Below are positions 17,582 to 26,872 of a DNA stretch of 64,000 bases, piece after piece; the first letter of the stretch is position 1, and each line of letters starts with the position of its first letter. The stretch is taken from assembly GCF_023184515.1 (NCBI RefSeq), contig NZ_JAAHBP010000019.1, positions 160,702 through 224,701 of the forward strand, given 5' to 3'. A program made the position numbers and the translations under genes. The notes under the pieces were generated by a model. The model was not told where the DNA came from. It saw only the letters and a list, made by a program, of their open reading frames with translations, and made no database searches. Source of the DNA: Streptomyces sp. D2-8 (GTDB taxonomy: Bacteria > Actinomycetota > Actinomycetes > Streptomycetales > Streptomycetaceae).

Positions 17582-17638
17582 GCCCGGCTGGGGTGTGGCT
17601 GCTGGGGCTGTGCACACCAGCAGCCACAGAGCCCGCGG

Positions 17639-19345
17639 TCAGGTCTCCTTGGTCAGGGCCGGCACCGGGTTCGGCAGGGGCTCCTTGGTCAGGACGGGCA
17701 CTGCTTCCGGCTGTTCCGGCGTTTCCGGCGTCACCGGTACCGGCTCCGCTTCCTGCTCCCGTTCCTCCTCCACCGGTCGCGCCTCCGGCTCGCCTTCCGG
17801 CTGGTCCTGTTCCGGGATCGTCTCCCCGTCCGCCGGGGTCGTGCGCGGCGGGAGAAGGTCCAGGACCGCCTGGCAGAGGGCGTCGGGCGTCGCGTCGTCG
17901 TAGGGGTTCGGGGTGGCCGGGACCTGGAGGCGGTGGACCGGGCCCGAGCCCAGGCGGGCGTAGCCGCGGCCCGGTGGGAGCTCGTCGATCGGAGTGGTGT
18001 GCGGGGGTGCGCCCAGGACCGACTCGAGCTGGTCCGCCGTCGCCGGGCCCAGGACCACGCGGGCGCGGGTGTGCCGGCGCACCGGATCGCTGAGGGCGTC
18101 CGTGCTGTCCAGCTGGTCGGCCACGACCACCGTCACGTTCGCCGGGCGGCCGTGCCGCAGGGGGACCTGGAGGAGGGACTGCGGGTCCTTGCGGCCGTCC
18201 GCCGCGGCCAGGTGGGTGAAGGCGGTCGGGCGGTCGAGGAGGATCCACAGCGGGCGCTTGGTGTCGTCGGGTGGCGGGTGGCCCGCCTGGTGGGCCTGGT
18301 TGGCGGCGATGAGGCGGCGCTCCGTCTCGGTCGCGGCCCACTCCAGGCTGGCCGTGACCCCGGCGAGCCCGGCCTCCACGGCCAGGACGCCGTCCCGGCC
18401 GGTCAGGCAGGCGTACTCGCCGGTGCCGCCGCCGTCGACGATCACCACGTCGCCGTGGAGCAGGGCCTGCAGGGCGATGGACCGCAGCAGGGTGGAGGTG
18501 CCGCTGCCCGGCTGGCCGAGAGCCAGCAGGTGTGGCTCCGTGGAGCGCAGGCCCGTGCGCCAGACGACCGGCGGCACGTCCCGCTGCTGCTCCCCGCAGG
18601 TGAGGGGGAGGGTGCGCTGGACCCGGGAGGGGTCGGTGAAGCCGAGCACCGTCTCGCCGGGGGTGGTGACGAAACGCTGGGCGGCGATGTCGACGGGCAG
18701 CGGCAGGAGTACGCCGAGCGTCAACTGGTTGCCCTCCTCGTCCCACGTGAAGTGGTATTCGCGGCCCCGGCCCGACTTGGCCGCGAGGAGATGCTCGATC
18801 CGGGCGCGGGCCTCGGCCTCGCCGTCGGTGAAGTACGCCGGGTAGCGCACCACCAGCTGCGAGATCCGGCCACCGCCGTCGAACGCGTAGGTGGGAAAGG
18901 CCTTGTCCCACGCGCCGCCGTGGGAGTACAGCGGCTCGGGGTCCTCGGCGGCGGAGAAGTACGGCACGAGTGCCTCGTACAGCGACTTCAGCCGCTCGGT
19001 CTGCGACTCGTCGGGACCGTCGGATGCCGCCGGAGAGCGGTCCCGGCCCTGCCAGGCCGCCGCCGCCATCAGGGTGACGGCGGCGAGCAGCGGTCCGTAC
19101 GGCACCAGCGCCACGACCAGGATCACGGAGGCCACCAGGAACAGTAGCGCCCCCCGTCGCTCCTTGGGGGTCTCGGCCCATCTGCGCCGCCCGGCCGCTG
19201 CCAGCCGGCGCAGACCCCGCGTGATCGTGATCAGCGGGTGGAGGACGTCGGTGGCGCTGTCGGCGGCCGTCCGGGCCAGCTCCCGGCTCCGGGCGAGCTG
19301 CGCGCTGCCGTTGCTCAGAATGCGGGGGAGGGGGCGCCGGGCCAC
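17639..19345 (-). CDS. sffA: SffA: SpoIIIE/FtsK-like protein of sporulation septa
   Basis: A 568-aa protein. Two N-terminal membrane helices (about residues 66-98) precede a cytosolic part with an FtsK/SpoIIIE-like nucleotide domain. A C-terminal tail of about 80 residues, from about residue 490, is Pro/Glu-rich (repeats of PVLTKEPLPNPVPALTKE). The Walker A position reads GQPGSGTS (277-284): the usual lysine is Thr283. A Walker B-like strand is RPLWILLDRP. In S. coelicolor SffA is targeted to sporulation septa by the small protein SmeA and helps chromosome segregation. Here smeA lies directly upstream with a 52-base gap, which supports the identification. Expression is expected in sporulating aerial hyphae. 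Confidence 0.88.
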   Translation of the reverse strand: MARRPLPRILSNGSAQLARSRELARTAADSATDVLHPLITITRGLRRLAAAGRRRWAETPKERRGALLFLVASVILVVALVPYGPLLAAVTLMAAAAWQGRDRSPAASDGPDESQTERLKSLYEALVPYFSAAEDPEPLYSHGGAWDKAFPTYAFDGGGRISQLVVRYPAYFTDGEAEARARIEHLLAAKSGRGREYHFTWDEEGNQLTLGVLLPLPVDIAAQRFVTTPGETVLGFTDPSRVQRTLPLTCGEQQRDVPPVVWRTGLRSTEPHLLALGQPGSGTSTLLRSIALQALLHGDVVIVDGGGTGEYACLTGRDGVLAVEAGLAGVTASLEWAATETERRLIAANQAHQAGHPPPDDTKRPLWILLDRPTAFTHLAAADGRKDPQSLLQVPLRHGRPANVTVVVADQLDSTDALSDPVRRHTRARVVLGPATADQLESVLGAPPHTTPIDELPPGRGYARLGSGPVHRLQVPATPNPYDDATPDALCQAVLDLLPPRTTPADGETIPEQDQPEGEPEARPVEEEREQEAEPVPVTPETPEQPEAVPVLTKEPLPNPVPALTKET

Positions 19346-19397
19346 TACTGCCTCCAGTGAGTGCGTACGGGCGGGATGCGTACGGGGGACGGGGATG

Positions 19398-19592
19398 TCA
19401 GAACTTGATTCCGCCGAGGAGGCTCGCCAGGCTCTCGCCGCCCGCCTTGATGCTCGGGGCGATGGCCGTGCTCGCCAGATAGAAGCCGAACAGCATGGCG
19501 ATCACGGCATGCGACGCCTTCAGCCCGTCCTTGCGGAAGAAGATGAAGACGACGATGCCGAGCAGGACCACGCCTGAGATGGAGAGGATCAT
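19398..19592 (-). CDS. smeA: SmeA: small membrane protein of sporulation
   Basis: A 64-aa protein with two hydrophobic helices (SISGVVLLGIVVFIFF and AVIAMLFGFYLASTAIAPSI) separated by a short basic turn (RKDGLKASH), and a C-terminal SLASLLGGIKF. AGGAG is 8 bases before the ATG. Size, topology and position before the FtsK-like gene match SmeA of S. coelicolor, which localises SffA to septa and affects spore-wall formation and chromosome segregation. The two genes are surely one transcript. Confidence 0.9.
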   Translation of the reverse strand: MILSISGVVLLGIVVFIFFRKDGLKASHAVIAMLFGFYLASTAIAPSIKAGGESLASLLGGIKF

Positions 19593-19891
19593 TTGAGTTC
19601 TCCTGGTTCGCGGGGACAGTCACCATGAGTACTTCCAGGCTCACAGGATGTATCCATACGATAAAAGGTGCAACTGGGTGAAATTCGGACGATTTCTCCC
19701 GAGTGGTGGAGTGGTCCCGGGCCCGGTGGAGCCGGGCTGTTGCGCTTGTCCGGGTCTGTGCTGATCTTTACCTCGGGCACATCGGGTCATGTGCCGCGCG
19801 AGCCAGTACCCTGGCGATTCACTCGTACGGCTGCGCCCCTCGCAGGCGTACGCACCCCGAGCCGATGCGCAGTGGAGAGGCGGTCCGTCCG

Positions 19892-20284
19892 ATGACCGAA
19901 GTCCCCGACCCCGAGGTCGTGGAGCTGGCGACCAAGATCTTCGATCTGGCCCGGCGGGGACAGACCGAGGCGCTCGTGGCGTACGTCGACGCGGGCGTTC
20001 CGGCCAACCTCACCAACGACCGCGGCGACTCGCTCGTGATGCTCGCCGCCTATCACGGCCACTCCGAGGCGGTGCGCGCGCTGCTCGACCGCGGTGCCGA
20101 GGCCGACCGGGTCAACGACCGAGGCCAGACCCCGCTCGCCGGAGCGGTCTTCAAGGGGGAGGCGGACGTCATCAAGGTGCTCCTGGAGGGCGGCGCCGAC
20201 CCGTCCGCCGGCACGCCCTCGGCGGTCGACACCGCAAGGATGTTCGGCCGGACGGAATTGCTCGAACTGTTCGGCGAGCACTGA
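19892..20284 (+). CDS. Ankyrin-repeat protein, 130 aa
   Basis: A 130-aa protein made almost wholly of about four ankyrin repeats: DLARRGQTEALVAYVDAGVP, NDRGDSLVMLAAYHGHSEAV, NDRGQTPLAGAVFKGEADVI and a last capping repeat SAVDTARMFGRTELLELFGE. It should mediate a protein-protein contact in the cytosol; the partner is unknown. The ATG at 19892 has GGAGAGG about 11 bases upstream; an ATG at 19865 would add nine residues. It is divergent from smeA (300 bases between starts), so shared regulation is possible but unproven. Confidence 0.87.
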   Translation: MTEVPDPEVVELATKIFDLARRGQTEALVAYVDAGVPANLTNDRGDSLVMLAAYHGHSEAVRALLDRGAEADRVNDRGQTPLAGAVFKGEADVIKVLLEGGADPSAGTPSAVDTARMFGRTELLELFGEH

Positions 20285-20584
20285 GCCGACAGGTCTGACC
20301 AGCAACGACACAGAAAACGGGGGAGGCGGTACAGGGCCGCCGAAATTTCGGTCGCGGCAGACGAGAGTGCCGAGTCATCATGACGACGTGGTTCACGGAC
20401 GTGATGGCTGGGCAGGTGTTGCCGCACCGCGCGGACCGTGACGCGGTCCGCAAGGGCCACCGACGAGAGGCAGAGGAAGATGGTCTACAGCAAGCAGGAA
20501 ACGGCGGGCACTCCGGCGTGTTGTCACGCGGCCAGGTAGTACACGTCCCCGGTTGCGTCGACGCTTGATGTGAGGCTGTTTCCC
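20285..20584 (+). other. 300-base intergenic region, nothing assigned
   Basis: Between the ankyrin gene and the HEAT-like gene. A 62-codon frame starting at 20380 exists but has no ribosome site and no recognisable features, so I do not call it. No convincing hairpin or promoter was found. Confidence 0.45.
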
Positions 20585-22003
20585 ATGTTCGATCCGGTCA
20601 TAGCGCCCAGCGGTACGCTGCTCGGCCTGCTCCAGCGGGGCCGCGGCGACGGCACGTTGCACGCGCTCACCGCCCCGCGCCCCGAGGCGCTGGCGGCATT
20701 GAACCACTGTGTGCTGCGCGATCCCCGCCACGACTGGCAGGTGGAGAACCGCTCCCTCTACTACGCCCGCCTCTACCTCGACCTCAACGGCGAGCTGGAC
20801 GAGATCGAGGCCCATCTCTTCTGCGCCGAGGACGTCCTCGACAGCGACGAGTCACGCACCGGGCTCGCCCTCGCCGTCCTCGGGCACCTCGCCTCCTACG
20901 GCAGGCGGGACGCGCTCGAACTGCTGCGCAGGTACGCCGCGCAGGGCTCCAACTGGGCCTGGGCCCTCGACGAGCTGGCCCTCAGGGACGACGACGCGGG
21001 TCTGCGTGCCCTCGCCGCACCCGTCCTCGCCCGCTTCCCGGCCGATCCGGAGGGCGATGCCGAACTGGCCGCCACCGTCCGGGACGCCTTCGAGCCCCGG
21101 CCGTGGCGCCTGTGGGCCGAGGATCCGCGCGAATCCGTCGCCACCCGCGTGCGTGCCGCCCACGAAACGGGCTGCTTCGACCGCTGGCAGCGGCAGATGC
21201 GGCCCTCCGGCCCCCGCCCGGGGTGGAGCGTGCAAGCCGTCTTCGAGTGGGCCCAGCAGGGCATCGAGCGGGGTGCCGCCCTCCATGTGCCGGCCGCCCG
21301 CTGCCTCACCGCCGTGGCGGGCCCCGAGGACCGGGCCGAGATCGTCCGGGCGGCCAAGGACGGCACCGACGGTGCCCGGTGCACGGCCCTCAGGTACCTC
21401 GCCGACGGCAACGATCCCGAGGCCCTCGAGCTGATCGAGGGCGCCGTGGCCACCGGCTCGACGCTCGTCGTGGACGCGGCCGTCGACGCCTTCGAACGGA
21501 TGCGCTCGCTCGCCGCCGTGGACCGGGCCCGCAGCTGGGCCCGTCGGCCGGACGCCCTCGGTGCCGCCGCCGGACGCGTCCTCGCCTGCCGGGGCGGGGC
21601 GCACGACCGCGACCTGGTCCTCGCGGCGCTGCGGGAGGCCGTACGGGGCGAAGGCCCCGACGCGCCGACCCTGTGGACCCTCGTGGACGGCACCGGACGG
21701 CTCGGCATCGCCTGCGCCGCACCCGTACTCCGCCACGTCTACCGCGAGACCGCCTCCTCCCATCTGCGCGGCCGGGCCGCCCGGGCCCTCGCCGCCACCG
21801 ACCCCTCCTTCGCCACCGGCTTCGCCGTCGAGTGCCTGTGGGACTGCGAGGAGACCACCCGGGAGATCGCCGCCCGGCACGCCGAGACCGGAGACACCCG
21901 CGTCGTCGAGCGACTGCGCCGGCTCGCCGCCGACCCGGCCGAGGAGGCCGAGGTGCAGACGGCCGTACGCAGCCGGATCGGGCCCGAGGAGACCGCCGTG
22001 TGA
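20585..22003 (+). CDS. HEAT-repeat-like protein of unknown function, 472 aa
   Basis: A 472-aa soluble protein of helical pairs with Ala/Leu/Arg-rich periodicity, for example LALAVLGHLASYGRRDALELLRRYAAQ and ARALAATDPSFATGFAVECL, resembling HEAT/PBS-type scaffolds. There is no enzyme motif, signal or membrane segment. GAGG lies 9 bases before the ATG at 20585, which favours it over a GTG at 20570. I do not recognise a named family. A scaffold role is inferred from the repeat architecture. Confidence 0.82.
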   Translation: MFDPVIAPSGTLLGLLQRGRGDGTLHALTAPRPEALAALNHCVLRDPRHDWQVENRSLYYARLYLDLNGELDEIEAHLFCAEDVLDSDESRTGLALAVLGHLASYGRRDALELLRRYAAQGSNWAWALDELALRDDDAGLRALAAPVLARFPADPEGDAELAATVRDAFEPRPWRLWAEDPRESVATRVRAAHETGCFDRWQRQMRPSGPRPGWSVQAVFEWAQQGIERGAALHVPAARCLTAVAGPEDRAEIVRAAKDGTDGARCTALRYLADGNDPEALELIEGAVATGSTLVVDAAVDAFERMRSLAAVDRARSWARRPDALGAAAGRVLACRGGAHDRDLVLAALREAVRGEGPDAPTLWTLVDGTGRLGIACAAPVLRHVYRETASSHLRGRAARALAATDPSFATGFAVECLWDCEETTREIAARHAETGDTRVVERLRRLAADPAEEAEVQTAVRSRIGPEETAV

Positions 22004-22190
22004 CCCCCCTCCCCGAGGGGATGCCGGGGCGGATTCGCACCTCCAGGATGAACACGGGATGACTCGCGGGTCAGGAGGGCATGGACGCCGCCTGACCTGC
22101 GCGGGTGCACCTCAGAACGCTCATAGGACGTTCCTCGCCCGGAAAGATCCACGTTGACGCGGCCACGTCCGGCACGGCGACAACACCCCT

Positions 22191-23318
22191 ATGCGTGTCG
22201 TCATCGTGACCGAATCCTTTCCCCCCGACGTGAACGGCGTGGCCCACTGCGCGCTCCAGACCGCCCGGCACCTCGTCGATCGCGGTCACGCCCCCGCCGT
22301 CGTCGCCCCCGCCCCCGCACCCGGCAACAAGCCCGACGCCTTCGCGCCGTGCCCCGTCGTCCACGTCCCCTCCCTCCCGCTCCCCGGCTACCCCCAGGTC
22401 CGCGTCGCCCTTCCCAGCCGCCGCCTGGCCGCCACCCTCATCGAGCACCGTGCCGATGTGGTCCACCTCGCCAGCCCCTTCGTCCTCGGCGTGCGCGGCA
22501 TGGCCGCCGCCGCCCGCCTCGGCATCCCCGCCGTCGCCGTCTACCAGACCGACCTGGCGGGATACGCCCGTACGTACATGGGTGCCGGAGAGGCCGCCGC
22601 CTGGCGGCGCATCCGCTCCGTCCACGGCGCCGCCGACCTCACCCTCGCCCCGTCCGGCGTGGCCCTGCACGACCTGGAGACCCACGGTGTGCCCCGGGTC
22701 GAGCTGTGGCCGCGCGGCGTGGACACCGAGCGCTTCCGGCCCGACCGGCGCGACGAGGCCCTGCGCCGCGAACTCGCCCCGAACGGCGAGCTGATCGTCG
22801 GCTACGTCGGCCGGCTCGCCCCCGAGAAGCAGGTCGAACTCCTCGCCGGTGCCTGCGGCCTGGAGGGCGTCCGGGTCGTGATCGTCGGCGACGGCCCCAG
22901 CCGGCCCGGCCTGGAGCAGGCGCTGCCCGGCGCCGTCTTCCTCGGCCGACGCACGGGTGACGACCTTGCCCGGATCTTCGCCTCGCTGGACGCCTTCGTG
23001 CACACGGGCCCCTTCGAGACCTTCTGCCAGACGGTCCAGGAGGCCATGGCCAGCGGCCTGCCGGTGGTGGCGCCCGCCGCGGGCGGACCGCTGGACCTGG
23101 TCGCCCACGGGCACACCGGGCTGCTCGTGCCGCCGCGCGACGCGACCGCCGTCCGGGACGCCGTGCGGTCCCTGGCCGCCGATCCCGGGCTGCGGGCCGC
23201 CTTCGGCGCCGCCGGGCGTGCCACGGTCGAGGGCCGCACCTGGGCGGCCGTCGGCGACCAGCTGATCGGGCACTACGCGAAGGTCCTCGCCGGGCGCCGG
23301 ACGGCGGTGGCGGCATGA
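22191..23318 (+). CDS. GT4-family glycosyltransferase
   Basis: A 375-aa GT-B enzyme. The N-terminal domain (MRVVIVTESFPPDVNGVA, HYPHEN-free acceptor loop with GYPQVRV) resembles mannosyltransferases such as MgtA/PimB. The C-terminal nucleotide-sugar domain has GYVGRLAPEKQVELLAGAC, VIVGDGPSRPGLE and the donor Glu region FVHTGPFETFCQTVQEAMASGLPVVAP. It likely uses GDP-mannose to build a cell-envelope glycolipid, but donor and acceptor are inferred. No ribosome site is visible, so the mRNA may be leaderless. It overlaps the next gene by four bases (ATGA). Confidence 0.87.
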   Translation: MRVVIVTESFPPDVNGVAHCALQTARHLVDRGHAPAVVAPAPAPGNKPDAFAPCPVVHVPSLPLPGYPQVRVALPSRRLAATLIEHRADVVHLASPFVLGVRGMAAAARLGIPAVAVYQTDLAGYARTYMGAGEAAAWRRIRSVHGAADLTLAPSGVALHDLETHGVPRVELWPRGVDTERFRPDRRDEALRRELAPNGELIVGYVGRLAPEKQVELLAGACGLEGVRVVIVGDGPSRPGLEQALPGAVFLGRRTGDDLARIFASLDAFVHTGPFETFCQTVQEAMASGLPVVAPAAGGPLDLVAHGHTGLLVPPRDATAVRDAVRSLAADPGLRAAFGAAGRATVEGRTWAAVGDQLIGHYAKVLAGRRTAVAA

Positions 23319-24502
23319 GCGACTCGCGTGCGGGCAGCGGCAGCCGCCAGTCGCTGCGGATCGTCCGGCTCGCCAACTTCGTCGCTCCCTCGTCCGGCGG
23401 ACTGCGCACCGCGCTGCGCGAGCTCGGCAAGGGCTTCAAGGCGGCGGGACACGAACCCGTCCTGGTGGTCCCCGGCGAGCGCATGAGCGACCGCGAGACC
23501 GAGCAGGGGCGGGTGGTCACCCTCCCCGGGCCGCTGCTGCCCGGCACCGGCGGCTACCGCGTCCTCGCCGACAGGCGACGGGTGGCCCGGCTCCTGGAGG
23601 AGCTCGCGCCGGACCGGCTGGAGGTGTCCGACCGGACGACCCTGAGGTGGACCGGCAGGTGGGCGCGGCGGGCCCGGGTCCCGGCCGTGATGGTCTCCCA
23701 CGAGACGGCCGACGGGGTGCTGCGCACCTGGGGTGTGCCCGAGGGAACCGCCCGGCGTGCCGCCGACGCCCTCAACGTCCGTACGGCCCACACCTACTCG
23801 CGGGTGGTGTGCACCACCGAGTTCGCCGAGCGGGAGTTCGTGCGGATCGGGGCCCGCAACGTCGTCCGGGCCCCGCTCGGCGTCGATCTGGTGCAGCGCC
23901 ACCCCGCCCTGCGCGACCCGGAGGTACGGGCCGGGCACGCGCGCGGGGACGAGACGCTGCTCGTGATGTGCTCGCGGCTGTCCGTGGAGAAGCGGCCCGG
24001 CACCGCGCTGGACACCCTGGAGGCGCTGCGGCGGCGCGGGCGCCGGGCGGTGCTGGTGGTGGCCGGGGACGGGCCGTTGCGCGCCCGGCTCGCACAGCGG
24101 GCGCGCGAGGGCGGCCTGCCGGTCACCTTCCTCGGGCACGTCTCCGACCGCGGGCTGCTCGGCGCGCTCCAGGCGTCCGCCGACGTGGCCCTGGCACCGG
24201 GCCCGGCCGAGACCTTCGGGCTCGCCGCGCTGGAGGCCATGGCCTGCGGCACGCCCGTGGTGGCGAGCGCGTCGTCCGCGCTGACGGAGGTGATCGGCTC
24301 CGCCGGTGCCGTCGCGGCGGACCGCGGGGAGGCCTTCGCGGACGCCGTGGACCTGCTGCTGGAACGCCAGGAGGCGGACCGGCGCGAGGCGGCACGCGCG
24401 CGTGCGGAGTGCTTCGGGTGGAACGCGGCGGTCGACGCGTTTCTCGCCGCTCACGACGCGGCCGTCCCCGTCCGGCCGTTCGTGCCCGGGGGCGTGGCAT
24501 GA
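23315..24502 (+). CDS. GT4-family glycosyltransferase, second of a coupled pair
   Basis: A 395-aa GT-B enzyme with the N-terminal acceptor domain IVRLANFVAPSSGGLRTALRELGKGFKAAGHEPVLVVPG and donor domain MCSRLSVEKRPGTALDTLEAL, VVAGDGPLRARL, and APGPAETFGLAALEAMACGTPVV carrying the conserved Glu. Start and stop both overlap neighbours by ATGA (23315-23318 and 24499-24502), so the pair and the following hydrolase gene form one translationally coupled operon. It is probably a mannosyl- or glucosyltransferase of envelope lipid or polysaccharide synthesis; specificity is not readable. Confidence 0.87.
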   Translation: MSDSRAGSGSRQSLRIVRLANFVAPSSGGLRTALRELGKGFKAAGHEPVLVVPGERMSDRETEQGRVVTLPGPLLPGTGGYRVLADRRRVARLLEELAPDRLEVSDRTTLRWTGRWARRARVPAVMVSHETADGVLRTWGVPEGTARRAADALNVRTAHTYSRVVCTTEFAEREFVRIGARNVVRAPLGVDLVQRHPALRDPEVRAGHARGDETLLVMCSRLSVEKRPGTALDTLEALRRRGRRAVLVVAGDGPLRARLAQRAREGGLPVTFLGHVSDRGLLGALQASADVALAPGPAETFGLAALEAMACGTPVVASASSALTEVIGSAGAVAADRGEAFADAVDLLLERQEADRREAARARAECFGWNAAVDAFLAAHDAAVPVRPFVPGGVA

Positions 24503-25367
24503 GACCCCCGCGGTTCGAGGGGCTGCCGAGGTTCGTGGCCCTCGGTGACTCGCTCACCGAGGGCGTGGGGGTCCCGTCGGGGACGGGGTGTGGCGCGGCT
24601 GGGCCGCGCTCCTCGCGGACGGGCTCGCCGGGGAGCCGGCCGCCTTCACCAACCTCGCGGTGAGCGGCTCGCAGACCCGGGACGTGCTGGAGCGGCAACT
24701 GCCCGCCGCGCTGGACCTGCGGCCCGACCTCGTGTCCGTCGTCGTCGGCGTCAACGACACCCTGCGCTGCACCTTCGACATCCGGGCCGTGGCCGCCCGG
24801 CTCGACCAGGTGTACACGGCCTGCAGCGAGCAGGGAGCGGTCCTGCTCACCGCGTGCCTGCCCGACCCGGGCACGATGCTCGGCCTGCCGGGGGCCCTGG
24901 CCGGCCCGCTGGCCCGGCGGCAACGGGCCGTGAACACGGTGGTGCACGCCTTGTCCGAGCGGTACGAGGCGCTGCACCTGCACGCCTGCGAGGGCGACTG
25001 GGTCACCGACCGTGCCCTGTGGAGCGCGGACCGGCTGCACCCCGGAGAACGCGGGCACCGGCAGCTCGCCCTGCGCTTCCACGCGCTGCTCGCGGAGCAC
25101 GGCCTCGCGACGGGGCCCGCGCCCTCGCCCGAGCCCGGGTTCCCCGCCCCGACGAGGTCGGCGAGCCTGCGGTGGCTGGTCACGGCCGGGACCGGGTGGG
25201 TGGCGCGCCGGTGCACCGACCTGCTGCCCCAGCTTCTGACCCTGGCCGCCGACGAGCTCCGGCACCGCGCCCGGGGCACGAGCGCCCGGCTCGACCTGAG
25301 GGCCTCGGCCGCGGTGTCCGCCGCCCTCGCCGCCCTGTCGGTGGCGGAGCAGGCGGACGCCGCCTGA
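24499..25367 (+). pseudogene. SGNH/GDSL hydrolase, frameshifted near its 5' end
   Basis: From the ATG at 24499 the reading starts properly with RFVALGDSLTEGVG, the block I serine motif, but then runs into nonsense. The rest of the enzyme (WRGWAALLADGLAGEPAAF, VVVGVND with block III, and DRLHPGERGH with block V Asp/His) is in another frame from about 24588. The break is at the G-run 24579-24582: one extra G would restore a 289-aa protein (PSGDGVWRGW). So this is either a recent one-base deletion or a sequencing error. Intact homologues are lipases/esterases. The ATGA overlap with the upstream glycosyltransferase suggests the pair's product is deacylated or trimmed. Confidence 0.8.
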
Positions 25368-25388
25368 CGGGCCTGTCGCGGATATGCC

Positions 25389-26258
25389 CTAACGGCGGCG
25401 TACGGCCACGAAGCGGACCGGCGTGCCGGGGACCGCCTGGGCGGCGGCCGGGAGGTCGGCGGCGCGGACCACGGCAATCACCGGGTAGCCCCCGGTGGTC
25501 GGATGGTCGGCCAGGAACACCACCGGCCTGCCGTCCGGCGGGACCTGTACGGCGCCCAGCGCCATGCCCTCGCTGGGGAGTTCGCCCGGCCGGGCCCGCT
25601 CCAGGGCCGGTCCCTGTGTGCGCAGTCCGATGCGGTTGCTCGCGGAGGACACCCGGTAGGCGCGGGAGGCGAAGGTGCGCACGGCCTCCGGCGTGAACCA
25701 GCCGTCGCGCGGGCCGAGGGTCACCCGCAGCACCAGCTCGGCCGGTGGCGCCGGCTGCGGGGCGACGTCCACGCCCGGGTGCACGCCGGCCGGCCGGCCC
25801 AGGGGCAGTACCGTCCCGTCCGCGAGCGGGGGCGGGCCGAGCCCCGACAGCAGGTCCGTCGACCGGCTGCCGAGCACCGGCTCGACCGCGATGCCCCCGG
25901 CGAACCCCACGTAGGCGCGTAGGCCCGACACCGCGGGTCCGACGTCCAGCAGCGCCCCCGCGGGCACGCGCACCGGCGCGCCCCAGGCGACGGGCCGTCC
26001 GTCCACCGTGACCCGGCAGGGCGCACCCGCCACCGCCACGGTGACGGTCGAACGGGGGCGTACGGCACAGCCGTTGAGGGTGGTCTCCAGCACGGCCGTC
26101 CCGGGCGGATTCCCGACGAGCCGGTTGACGAGGTCCGCGGCGGGCCCGTCCAGCGCCCCGGCGCGGGGGACGCCGAGATGGGCGTGGCCGGGGCGGCCGG
26201 AGTCCTGCACGGTGGTGAGGGCCCCGGCCCGGACGACGGCGAGCGCACGGTCCGTCAT
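25389..26258 (-). CDS. pxpC: 5-oxoprolinase subunit PxpC (biotin-dependent carboxyltransferase family)
   Basis: A 289-aa protein of the KipA/PxpC family: VVRAGALTTVQDSGRPGHAHLGVPRAGALD at the start, TRSTDL-like GSRSTDLLSGLG, and SASNRIGLRTQGPALER with SEGMALGAVQVPPDGRPVVFLADHPTTGGYP at the end. It forms the ATP-dependent 5-oxoprolinase complex with PxpB and PxpA (established in Bacillus and E. coli), converting 5-oxoproline to glutamate. The ATG overlaps the pxpB stop (ATGA). Convergent with the SGNH remnant, 21 bases apart. Confidence 0.92.
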   Translation of the reverse strand: MTDRALAVVRAGALTTVQDSGRPGHAHLGVPRAGALDGPAADLVNRLVGNPPGTAVLETTLNGCAVRPRSTVTVAVAGAPCRVTVDGRPVAWGAPVRVPAGALLDVGPAVSGLRAYVGFAGGIAVEPVLGSRSTDLLSGLGPPPLADGTVLPLGRPAGVHPGVDVAPQPAPPAELVLRVTLGPRDGWFTPEAVRTFASRAYRVSSASNRIGLRTQGPALERARPGELPSEGMALGAVQVPPDGRPVVFLADHPTTGGYPVIAVVRAADLPAAAQAVPGTPVRFVAVRRR

Positions 26259-26872
26259 GACTCCGCCTCGGGGACGAACCGCACCCGTGTGCCCGGCGAC
26301 AGCAGCGCGGCCGGCACGCGCGCGTGGTCCCACAGCACGGCGTCCGTCGTGCCGATCAGCTGCCAGCCGCCCGGCGACGAGCGCGGGTACACGCCGGTGT
26401 ACGGGCCCGCCAGGGCGACCGACCCTGCCGGGACGGCCGTGCGCGGAGTGGCCCGGCGCGGGACGTCGTAGCGCGGCGGCAGCCCGGTGAGGTAGCCGAA
26501 GCCGGGTGCGAAGCCGCAGAAGGCGACCCGGAACTCGGTGCCGGCGTGGATGCGGGCCACCTCCTCCTCCGGCACACCCCACCGGGCGGCGACGTCGGCC
26601 AGGTCCGGGCCGTCGTAGCGCACCGGGATCTCCACGACCTCGCGCGCGCGTGGGGGAGCGGACGGCAGGTCGGCGGCGGTCAGTTCGGCGGCCAGCCGGG
26701 CGGGGGAGTCGAGGCCGTCGAGGAGGACGGTGCGGGCCGCGGGCACGATCTCGCGGGCCGAGAGCGAGCCCTCCGTGCGGCGCCGCAGCAGCTCGGCATG
26801 CAGGGCCTGGGCCTCGTCGCCCGAGGAGACCTCGACGAGCAGGGCGTCCTCGCCGACGGGTAGCACCTTCAT
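26255..26872 (-). CDS. pxpB: 5-oxoprolinase subunit PxpB
   Basis: A 205-aa KipI/PxpB protein with FCGFAPGFGYLTGLP (family signature), VPRRATPRTAVPAGSVALAG and YPRSSPGGWQLIGTT. With PxpC it forms the subcomplex that activates 5-oxoproline by phosphorylation in the proposed mechanism. Both ends overlap neighbours by ATGA, so pxpA, pxpB and pxpC are translated in order from one mRNA. Confidence 0.93.
   Translation of the reverse strand: MKVLPVGEDALLVEVSSGDEAQALHAELLRRRTEGSLSAREIVPAARTVLLDGLDSPARLAAELTAADLPSAPPRAREVVEIPVRYDGPDLADVAARWGVPEEEVARIHAGTEFRVAFCGFAPGFGYLTGLPPRYDVPRRATPRTAVPAGSVALAGPYTGVYPRSSPGGWQLIGTTDAVLWDHARVPAALLSPGTRVRFVPEAES

Noticed and set aside
14564..17617. A 1017-codon minus-strand frame that would extend the GDPD protein across the YczE and MocR genes
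   Set aside because: The extension is antisense to MocR and out of frame with YczE; the GDPD domain begins at the GTG overlapping the YczE stop.
20380..20568. A 62-codon plus-strand frame between the ankyrin and HEAT-like genes
   Set aside because: No ribosome site, no recognisable composition or motif.
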